NCBI GenBank assembly: GCA_947175225.1 | Contig: CAMWLX010000144.1 | Location: 1-7,968 of the forward strand | Origin: an uncultured Porphyromonadaceae bacterium | Lineage (GTDB): Bacteria > Bacteroidota > Bacteroidia > Bacteroidales > Muribaculaceae | DNA length: 7,968 bases | Direction: 5' to 3' | Part shown: piece by piece, positions 1 to 4,814 of the stretch | Layout: every line of letters starts with the position of its first letter | How positions within the stretch are numbered: position 1 is the stretch's first letter | Translations under genes and position numbers: made by a program | The notes under the pieces: model-generated | Database searches by the model: none | What the model was told of the DNA's origin: nothing | What the model saw: only the letters and a program-made list of their open reading frames with translations

Positions 1-46
1 GTATTAAAAATTTTACAAAACATGTACGCTATTATAAAAATTTTTG

Positions 47-54
47 TAATTTTG
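47..54 (+). promoter_or_regulatory. Putative -7 box of the ATPase/TOPRIM operon
   Basis: TAATTTTG matches the Bacteroidetes -7 consensus TAnnTTTG and lies 50 bp before the ATG at 105, predicting a leader of about 45 nt. No good TTTG -33 box is visible at the right distance. An AT-rich 8-bp inverted repeat (TTACAAAA at 13-20, TTTTGTAA at 42-49) overlaps the box and could be an operator, but AT richness makes chance likely. Confidence 0.45.
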
Positions 55-104
55 TCTTTGGGAAAATTTCTACGTATATTCACATTTTATTCTATCATAC
101 TCCT

Positions 105-1262
105 ATGAGACGCCTTCGCATAAAAAACCTCGGGCCCATTCAGGATGCCTCTCTTGATTTAGGTCAGGTAAACATCATTATTGGCCAACAGAGTTCCGGT
201 AAAAGCTGTGTACTTAAGACTGCTTGCTATTGTGCTTGGGTGGAAAAACGCATTGAAATTACCCAGTGCACTGCACCATTTGACGATGGATCGTCATTTA
301 TAAGCATAATGTCGGCATATTACAATATGTCCGGATACATCAAATCAGACTCTTATATAGAATATGAGACCAGCCATTTGAAATTCAGCTATGACAATTC
401 CAACAAAACATTCAAGATGAGTTGGAAATCGGGCCGTTGGAACTACAAACGTCCTAAGGTGAGTTATGTACCAGCCGACAGAAATCTGGTGGCGGCAATA
501 CCTGGATGGAGCTCCTTACCGCTTGATGAGAATCTTCTCGAATTTATGTCTAATTGGGATAAAGCCCGCAAGTTTATTGGGAAAGAAGAAAATATTCTCG
601 GTCTTGGAATGTCGTATATCTACGATAAGCAATCCAATGCCGACAAAATACAGCTAAAAGATGGAAAGCCTCTGATGTTGAAAGAAAGTTCAAGTGGCAT
701 ACAATCATTATTCCCAATGTTTGTGCACCTTGACTATATGACAAATGGACAGTATGAGGAAGAAAATGCCCGATTCTCTTATGAGCAGAAAGAGGAGCGA
801 AAAAAAATACTGGAAATCCTCCACGACAAATTTAGTAAATCAATGTCATCACTTCCTAACTCAGAGAAAACTATGGTAGATGGGGTTGAGTTTCGATTCC
901 AAAATAAAAAATATGCTGATAATTTCCAACGTAAATATCAACAATACTCCACTGTCGATCACAGCGAGATTTTCCTTGAAGAGCCGGAAGACAATTTGTT
1001 TCCTCCCACTCAATGTCAACTGGTAAACTGGCTTGTGGAAGCTATTAAGAAGCATGATGATATCCTTTTCGTGGCTACACATAGCCCATATATCCTTAAT
1101 CAGTTTATAAAGGACGATCCAAAAGGACTTACCGTATTTTTCACTCATCGTGTCAATAATGACAGCCAGTTATACTCAGTGCGCCAGCTTAACAAGGAGG
1201 AGATCCGTGAGATATATGATAATGGTGTGGATATGTTCTTCAATTTTGAGGCGTACGTATGA
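105..1262 (+). CDS. ABC/OLD-type AAA family ATPase (AAA_15-like), candidate defence ATPase
   Basis: This 385-residue protein is a soluble SMC/ABC-like ATPase of the kind found in OLD, Septu PtuA and PARIS AriA proteins. It opens with the usual first strand (RLRIKNLGPI). Walker A is GQQSSGKS at residues 27-34. An ABC-signature-like ESSSGIQS lies at 194-201, and Walker B FLEEPEDNLFP at about 290-300 has E293 as the likely catalytic base. The H-loop is ATHSP at 324-328. All the motifs needed for ATP binding and hydrolysis by a head-to-tail dimer are present. The region between about 50 and 190 is probably the lid and a coiled insert. No signal peptide, membrane segment or fused nuclease is visible. 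It overlaps the next gene by ATGA, implying translational coupling and a two-protein complex. The ATP-sensor role in phage defence is inferred from architecture; the ATPase assignment is secure. Confidence 0.9.
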   Translation: MRRLRIKNLGPIQDASLDLGQVNIIIGQQSSGKSCVLKTACYCAWVEKRIEITQCTAPFDDGSSFISIMSAYYNMSGYIKSDSYIEYETSHLKFSYDNSNKTFKMSWKSGRWNYKRPKVSYVPADRNLVAAIPGWSSLPLDENLLEFMSNWDKARKFIGKEENILGLGMSYIYDKQSNADKIQLKDGKPLMLKESSSGIQSLFPMFVHLDYMTNGQYEEENARFSYEQKEERKKILEILHDKFSKSMSSLPNSEKTMVDGVEFRFQNKKYADNFQRKYQQYSTVDHSEIFLEEPEDNLFPPTQCQLVNWLVEAIKKHDDILFVATHSPYILNQFIKDDPKGLTVFFTHRVNNDSQLYSVRQLNKEEIREIYDNGVDMFFNFEAYV

Positions 1263-1795
1263 AGAATAGAATCCTATATGTCATACCGGAGTGTTATGTA
1301 GATACCAATTTGATTGAATATCTATTGGATGCTCATGTCAATCATCAACATTCCTGTACAAAAGTTATTAGCAATCTAAAAGGCTCATATAAGGATAAGT
1401 TTGCCATCGGTATTATCGACAGGGATAAAAAACAAATGGGATACATTGATGAATGTGATGAGATTGCCAAAACCAAGCATCTTACTCTACTGAAACACAA
1501 AACCCAGAATCATTACTTGATCACCATAAAACCGGCTGTAGATGGATTTATTCTTGATTGCGCATTAATGCAGTCAGTCCGCCCGGAAGACTATGGTTTG
1601 CCCTCTAAGATGAAAGATTTTACGAAGGTATCTAAATCCGTAACGTCAAATATCGACACTCGCTTCAAGAATCTCTTCAAAGCCCTTAGAAGCAACCAGG
1701 AATTCAGAAACCTTCAAAAATCGTTAGAATATATGGTAATAAACCAGTATAATATTGATCAAGAAGAACTAAAGCAGATTTTCGAGTTATCCTAA
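1259..1795 (+). CDS. Small TOPRIM-like protein, partner of the upstream ATPase
   Basis: I do not recognise this 178-residue protein by name. Its first 60 residues read like a TOPRIM fold. A hydrophobic strand leads into E11 in PECYVDTNLIEYLL, which aligns with the EGxxD pattern (E11, D15). After a helix and strand comes FAIGIIDRDKK with the D54-x-D56 metal-binding pair. The same order occurs in DUF4435/DUF3226 proteins, PARIS AriB and the nuclease half of OLD proteins. The glycine that usually follows the glutamate is a cysteine (C12). The remaining 110 residues are charged, look helical, and show no further motif. At 178 aa it is shorter than typical DUF4435 effectors. Its start codon lies inside the stop of the ATPase gene (ATGA), so the two are almost certainly co-expressed. 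The nuclease or effector role is inferred. The gene itself is well supported by coupling and length. Confidence 0.85.
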   Translation: MKNRILYVIPECYVDTNLIEYLLDAHVNHQHSCTKVISNLKGSYKDKFAIGIIDRDKKQMGYIDECDEIAKTKHLTLLKHKTQNHYLITIKPAVDGFILDCALMQSVRPEDYGLPSKMKDFTKVSKSVTSNIDTRFKNLFKALRSNQEFRNLQKSLEYMVINQYNIDQEELKQIFELS

Positions 1796-1818
1796 AAAAC
1801 ACTTTTAATGATGTTATT

Positions 1819-1938
1819 TTAGACCATAACGACTATCTTACCAATTTGGCCGCGTTGCTCGGCGAGTAGGTGGGCATCGGAAATATGATCGAATGACCAT
1901 AAGACCACTCCGGCCAAACCCACTTCCTCCAAATAAAA
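1819..1938 (-). pseudogene. Fossil C-terminus of a medium-chain (zinc-type) dehydrogenase/quinone oxidoreductase
   Basis: Reading the minus strand from 1938 to the TAA at 1819-1821 gives about 39 codons including WSFDHISDAHLLAE and, at the end, QIGKIVVMV. This is the typical C-terminal helix and last strand of MDR-family NAD(P)-dependent oxidoreductases, which commonly end in patterns like 'I.eAH.l.e....GKIVl.v'. An in-frame TAA at 1939-1941 cuts it off upstream, and no Rossmann domain follows. The rest of the gene has been replaced by the terminator and the promoter of the AraC gene. It cannot encode a working enzyme. Family recognition is from memory of the C-terminal pattern over a short stretch. 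Confidence 0.6.
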
Positions 1939-1945
1939 TTATCAT

Positions 1946-1973
1946 AAAATGCTCTCTACAGAGAGCATTTTTT
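1946..1973 (+). terminator. Rho-independent terminator after the ATPase/TOPRIM operon
   Basis: Perfect 12-bp arms, AAAATGCTCTCT (1946-1957) and AGAGAGCATTTT (1960-1971), sit around a 2-nt centre; in RNA the tip pairs open to form the loop. A run of six T from 1968 follows on the plus strand, and the complementary strand also ends in T-rich sequence, so it may work both ways. It lies 150 bp after the stop at 1795 and directly before the AraC-gene promoter, insulating the two units. Confidence 0.7.
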
Positions 1974-1983
1974 ATTAAAAATG

Positions 1984-2014
1984 TTGTTTGCAAAGAGCAT
2001 TTTTGCTATCTTTG
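1984..2014 (+). promoter_or_regulatory. Promoter of the AraC-family regulator gene
   Basis: TTG at 1984-1986, a 20-bp spacer, and TATCTTTG at 2007-2014 form a canonical Bacteroidetes -33/-7 promoter, with transcription expected to start near 2020. The spacer holds the inverted repeat GCAAA (1990-1994)-N7-TTTGC (2002-2006), which ends right at the -7 box. AGAGCATTTTT at 1994-2004 also repeats part of the preceding terminator (1962-1972). A similar inverted repeat is found before the acetyltransferase gene, making it a candidate operator. Confidence 0.65.
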
Positions 2015-2032
2015 CACCAACCCTTAAGCTCT

Positions 2033-2095
2033 ATGGACACCGATGGGAGAAGCCTCTACTTAGGCAACCGCCACTACACTCACACTAAGATGTAA
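2033..2095 (+). other. Possible 20-codon leader ORF in the AraC-gene 5' leader
   Basis: Between the predicted transcription start (about 2020) and the AraC-family ATG at 2124 lies ATG...TAA encoding MDTDGRSLYLGNRHYTHTKM. It starts about 13 nt after the predicted start site and ends 28 nt before the regulator gene. A small GCCT-N6-AGGC hairpin lies inside it. There is no Shine-Dalgarno sequence and no recognised homologue, so it may be chance. Apart from this, the fossil, the terminator and the promoter, the 1796-2123 spacer shows nothing else. Confidence 0.15.
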
Positions 2096-2123
2096 AGAAT
2101 AAAAATTGAAACTTGTATTGACA

Positions 2124-2906
2124 ATGAAAATAATTAAGCCGAGGGAAGAGCTTCGCGAATTTGTCAGATATTATTGGGTGTTGGAAAGCAATGAGCCTTT
2201 CAGCATCCTGACTTTTCCTATTGGTTGTCCGCAAATCATATTCCATCGAAAGACTCCACTCTATATTCCTGAACTCGACAAAAGCCAAGATCCATTCACC
2301 ATCAGCGGTCAGGTAAATTTCCCGGCACATCTGCAATCTGATGGGAATCTTGAAATGATAGTCGCAGTGTTTTATCCCCATGCTATCAGTCAATTCATAA
2401 ACATTCCTCCATCCGCTTTCTATAATCTTGAAATATCGGGCTACGATCTTGAAAATAGGCAACTTGACGATATTGCATCCTGCATTTTCGATTCAAATAA
2501 TCACTCTGAATGCATCAATATTCTTGAAAATTGGCTCCTAAGAAATTTGAAACCATCCTTGAATATCAAGAGAACTGCCAACTCTATTTATCAACTCATC
2601 ACTAATCCTACCATTACTATCCAGAAGCTTGCAGACACTGCATGCTTGAGTAGGAAGCAGTTTGAACGAATATTCCTTGACTCTGTAGGGATGAATCCTA
2701 AGGAATATGCCAAAATAGTCAGGTTTCAAAGATCAATATGGAGTATGCAGTGTGGAGACAGGAATTTCGCCGGGATAGCCGCAGAATGTGGATATTCCGA
2801 CCAATCACACTTCATCCGGGAATTCAAATCCATGACCGGCATGACACCAAAGACACTTCTAACTTACTGTCAACCATATTCCGATCTCTTTACTAATCCC
2901 ATTTAG
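2124..2906 (+). CDS. AraC-family transcriptional regulator with DUF6597-like N-terminus
   Basis: This 260-residue protein has two domains. Residues 1-100 (MKIIKPREELREFVRYYWVLE...) match the DUF6597-type cupin-like sensor region common in Bacteroidetes AraC proteins. Residues 150-250 form the AraC double helix-turn-helix. The first HTH is about 163-184 (ITIQKLADTACLSRKQFERIF) and the second about 214-235 (NFAGIAAECGYSDQSHFIREFK), followed by the usual FKSMTGMTPKTLL tail. I chose the ATG at 2124. The frame opens six codons earlier at a TTG (2106), but family members begin with MKxxxPxxxL...YVRYYW, which fits 2124. It is soluble and cytoplasmic. The neighbouring acetyltransferase gene on the same strand has its own promoter with a similar inverted repeat and is the most likely target. 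The inducing ligand cannot be told from sequence. Confidence 0.9.
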   Translation: MKIIKPREELREFVRYYWVLESNEPFSILTFPIGCPQIIFHRKTPLYIPELDKSQDPFTISGQVNFPAHLQSDGNLEMIVAVFYPHAISQFINIPPSAFYNLEISGYDLENRQLDDIASCIFDSNNHSECINILENWLLRNLKPSLNIKRTANSIYQLITNPTITIQKLADTACLSRKQFERIFLDSVGMNPKEYAKIVRFQRSIWSMQCGDRNFAGIAAECGYSDQSHFIREFKSMTGMTPKTLLTYCQPYSDLFTNPI

Positions 2907-2963
2907 TCATTCTCGCATTCATCTAATTTATCATTAATCAAAAATGTCTTTTTTATTCTATCC

Positions 2964-2989
2964 AGCAAATAGCTTTTGCTGTAACTTTG
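2964..2989 (+). promoter_or_regulatory. Promoter and candidate operator of the CatA-like gene
   Basis: TAACTTTG at 2982-2989 fits the -7 consensus, only 12 bp before the ATG at 3002, giving an almost leaderless transcript. No clear TTTG -33 box is present 19-21 bp upstream, which suits an activator-dependent promoter. In its place is the inverted repeat AGCAAA (2964-2969)-TAGCT-TTTGCT (2975-2980), similar to the one in the AraC-gene promoter. Confidence 0.55.
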
Positions 2990-3001
2990 CATCAAAAAAA
3001 T

Positions 3002-3613
3002 ATGATGCAAGAAGTCAATCCGGCGGAAACAACCCGTGCTTATGCTTTTGAGATGTGGATGAAGGCTCCAATGCCTATGGTCACACTATTCCGTACATTA
3101 GACGTCACCCATCTACTGAAAACCAGCAGACGCCATAAGCTGAAATTCAATATGCTGATATGCTGGCACATCGGCAAAGCTGCATCTCAGATAAAGGAAT
3201 TCTATATGCTGCCTGTAGGCGATAAACTGATCAAATATGATTCCATCGCGGTAAATACAATTGTTGCCAACAGAAAAGGGGAAGTCAGTTCATGCGACAT
3301 CCCTTATTCCGACAATCTCGAAGAATTCAACAAAGATTATCTTCGTCTTACAAGACAAGTGGCCGAGTCCTGCAAAAACCATGACATAACAGACAGCATG
3401 GTGATAGGCACTTCCGCTCTAACACGTTATGAAATAGATGGAGCAGTAGGCATTTATAGTGGAGTCTTCAACAATCCATTCCTAATATGGGGACGTTACA
3501 GAAAATCATGGTTCAAAGTGAAACTGACAGTTTCCTTCCAATTCCACCACACCCAAATGGACGGAGCCCATGCCGCCCAATTTCTTGACTTACTGCAAAA
3601 AGGAATCAAGTAG
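3002..3613 (+). CDS. CatA-like O-acetyltransferase (chloramphenicol acetyltransferase superfamily)
   Basis: This 203-residue protein belongs to the trimeric CAT fold that moves an acetyl group from acetyl-CoA to a hydroxyl. The C-terminal HHTQMDGAHAAQFL holds the HHxxxDG motif, with the second histidine (H183) as the expected general base and D187 as the structural aspartate. This agrees with the HHxxxDGxH pattern around H195 in classical CAT. The N-terminal part (FEMWMKAPMPMVTLFRTLDVTHLL, FNMLICWHIGKAAS) also follows the family. The length is slightly below the usual 210-220. The middle segment near residue 143 reads GTSALTRYEIDG and lacks the SxxPWxxF-like stretch of true CAT enzymes, so chloramphenicol is not assured as substrate. 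The frame is open from a TTG at 2987, but that codon lies inside the -7 box; the ATG at 3002, or at 3005, is the real start. It ends tail-to-tail with the pseudogene, overlapping by 8 bp. Confidence 0.85.
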   Translation: MMQEVNPAETTRAYAFEMWMKAPMPMVTLFRTLDVTHLLKTSRRHKLKFNMLICWHIGKAASQIKEFYMLPVGDKLIKYDSIAVNTIVANRKGEVSSCDIPYSDNLEEFNKDYLRLTRQVAESCKNHDITDSMVIGTSALTRYEIDGAVGIYSGVFNNPFLIWGRYRKSWFKVKLTVSFQFHHTQMDGAHAAQFLDLLQKGIK

Positions 3614-4329
3614 CTAAAATTTTTTCTATTATCCAGCGCTCAATGTTATTTGTGGAAGATGAGTAGTTGGCACCAATCTTAATGACCTCTTTTCCTGATT
3701 TGATGTAAGGAAGATAATATCCTTTTTCATCAATCTGGTTCAGGGCCTCTTCAGCGCTGCTGTCTGTTTTTAATTCGAAGATATAAATGAAGCGGCTCGT
3801 CTTTAGCATCATATCCATTCGTGCATTGCAAGTCTGGAGTTCAGCATTTGGCTCAAACCCTATTGCTCTTAACATCAAATATAGGCAACTCTGAAAGTAT
3901 TTCTCCCGCTTGTCTAATTCTGTCAATCCATACGGATTTCCATGAAGGAAAGTCTTAAGCTCTTCCATAAAAAGCTGGGCTTCTCCATTGATGATGTATC
4001 GACTCATCTTGATGCAAACATCGTTGGTGGTTTCTTTGTCGTGATATGAATAGATTGGGAGCAATGCATCTGTGAAACTCTTGGCTACTTCAAGGTTGGG
4101 AAAGCCAAGAGTAAATCCTGATTCCCAAAGGCTCATCGTACGCATCTTTATTCTTCCAATTCTGCCTGTGCCTGTGTGCATTGTATTCAACTCGTCCTCA
4201 TCTATCAGAGGCACTGCAGATCCTGTCAGTATGAATTGACCGTCCTTCAATTAAGACAGCCCCCATCCCTTTTTATTTTTTAGCAAGAAGTGTATCTGCT
4301 ATTCTTGGTCTATACTCCGGTTTTGTCAT
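3606..4329 (-). pseudogene. Chimeric ATPase pseudogene: AAA_14/DUF4143 scraps joined to a PDDEXK_9 C-terminus
   Basis: Three pieces lie in order on the minus strand. First, ATG at 4327-4329 opens MTKPEYRPRIADTLLAKK, then a TAA (4273-4275), then KGMGAVLIEG in the same frame. This is the N-terminus of AAA_14/DUF4143 ATPases, in which GAVLIEG is normally followed by the Walker A PKWCGKT. Walker A is missing. Second, near 4242-4248 the frame shifts and the text resumes as GQFILTGSAVPLIDEDE...RIKMRTMSLWESG, a later part of the same family. Third, near 4116 it passes into FTLGFPNLEVAKSFTDALLP and then the complete PD-(D/E)XK region of the AAA-ATPase-like/PDDEXK_9 family. There D146 and E159-L-K161 are intact (numbering from the TTG at 4250). 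The open frame from 4250 is 214 codons but starts at a TTG with no Shine-Dalgarno. No ATPase core remains. Expression of the nuclease-like tail alone is possible but not supported. Confidence 0.8.
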
Positions 4330-4350
4330 AAATCAAACATTTTAAGGACG

Positions 4351-4358
4351 CAAATATA
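4351..4358 (-). promoter_or_regulatory. Surviving -7 box of the ATPase pseudogene
   Basis: The minus strand reads TATATTTG, a match to TAnnTTTG, 21 bp before the ATG at 4327-4329. No convincing -33 box is seen 19-21 bp upstream; that position falls inside the left arm of the long palindrome. It supports 4329 as the original start of the broken gene. Confidence 0.45.
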
Positions 4359-4369
4359 ATAGAGTTTGA

Positions 4370-4427
4370 TTCAAATAAATTTTGCATATGCGTGCGCACC
4401 TGCGCGTATATCCAAAATTTATTTGAA
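4370..4427. repeat. Near-perfect 58-nt palindrome with alternating purine-pyrimidine core
   Basis: The arms TTCAAATAAATTTTG (4370-4384) and CAAAATTTATTTGAA (4413-4427) are perfect 15-bp inverted repeats. After a single C/C mismatch (4385/4412) pairing resumes for 11 more positions (4386-4396 with 4401-4411), eight Watson-Crick and three G-U in RNA, leaving a 4-nt CACC tip. The core 4385-4399 and 4401-4411 alternates strictly between pyrimidine and purine (for example ATATGCGTGCGCAC). It lies just upstream of the pseudogene promoter. There is no T-run typical of a terminator. Confidence 0.85.
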
Positions 4428-4443
4428 ATAATGTCTAATAAAA

Positions 4444-4556
4444 ATTCCTCAATGTATGAAATATTGAGGAATCAATGTATGAAATGTTGAGGAATCAATG
4501 TATGAAATGTTGAGGAATCAATGTATGGAATGTTGAGGAATCAATGTATGGAATGT
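4444..4556. repeat. 23-bp tandem repeat, 4.6 copies, with a leading inverted arm
   Basis: Units start at 4451, 4474, 4497, 4520 and 4543 (the last is cut at 14 bp). Each begins AATGTATG and ends TTGAGGAATC. Only two positions vary: A to G at unit position 13 between copies 1 and 2, and A to G at position 9 between copies 3 and 4. ATTCCTCAAT at 4444-4453 is the perfect inverse of ATTGAGGAAT at 4463-4472 in copy 1, forming a 10-bp stem with a 9-nt loop. A 23-bp period shifts the reading frame at each copy and stops appear, so it is not coding. Confidence 0.9.
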
Positions 4557-4769
4557 ACTTTTCTTCTAATCTGCCAATCATAATACGAATTTTCATATTG
4601 AAGTTGTTTAAACTTAGGCCCCATTTTTTATGAGACGGGGCCTAAATTGCCTATAAACTTGATATTGGCTAACCTTAAAATAGAGATTCATATCATCCAT
4701 CTTGACCTCTTTTTGGTCAAAATTTGTGAATATTGATGAATAAAAATTGTCTGGTATAGTTTAAAATTC
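4557..4769. other. Non-coding spacer before hipBA
   Basis: I see no gene here. Besides the GC-rich hairpin listed separately (4614-4645), it holds a short inverted repeat, TTGACC (4702-4707)-N7-GGTCAA (4715-4720), and TATAGTTTAA at 4755-4764. The latter resembles the right half-site of the hipBA operator. The rest is AT-rich and featureless. Confidence 0.4.
4614..4645. repeat. Isolated GC-rich hairpin (9-bp stem)
   Basis: TTAGGCCCC (4614-4622) and GGGGCCTAA (4637-4645) are perfect inverted repeats around a 14-nt loop. No T-run follows on either strand, so it is a poor intrinsic terminator, and no gene in the window is transcribed into it. It stands out from the AT-rich surroundings and may be a leftover of a lost transcription unit or element. 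Confidence 0.6.
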
Positions 4770-4802
4770 AACTATTATTGCTATATTTGCAGTCTAATAG
4801 TT
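4770..4802 (+). promoter_or_regulatory. hipBA promoter with candidate HipB operator
   Basis: TATATTTG at 4782-4789 is a consensus -7 box 25 bp before the hipB ATG. GTTT at 4759-4762 is a weak -33 candidate at 19 bp. The box is framed by the 8-bp inverted repeat AACTATTA (4770-4777) and TAATAGTT (4795-4802), with half-site centres about 25 bp apart. A further similar half-site, TATAGTTT, lies at 4755-4762. Binding of HipB dimers here would cover the promoter, as expected for HipB autorepression. Confidence 0.55.
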
Positions 4803-4814
4803 TAATTTTAGGCT

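Noticed and set aside
861..1148. Minus-strand open frame opposite the ATPase gene (similar shadows at 2085-2462, 5241-5648 and 7688-7954)
   Set aside because: These lie wholly or mostly inside strongly supported genes in other frames, and their translations show no family resemblance.
2106..2123. TTG at 2106 as start of the AraC-family gene
   Set aside because: The ATG at 2124 fits the family N-terminus, and there is no Shine-Dalgarno or other support for the TTG.
2987..3001. TTG at 2987 as start of the acetyltransferase
   Set aside because: It lies inside the predicted -7 box and so would not be in the transcript; ATG codons follow at 3002 and 3005.
3606..4250. The 214-codon frame as a functional restriction-like nuclease gene
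   Set aside because: It begins with ATPase-domain debris at an unsupported TTG, and upstream remnants of the same gene are broken by a stop and a frameshift. The PD-(D/E)XK motif alone does not show it is expressed.
4444..4556. Tandem repeat considered as a CRISPR array
   Set aside because: The units abut directly with no unique spacers, and no cas genes are present.
4614..4645. GC-rich hairpin as a rho-independent terminator
   Set aside because: Neither strand has a T-run after the stem and no gene is transcribed toward it within a reasonable distance.
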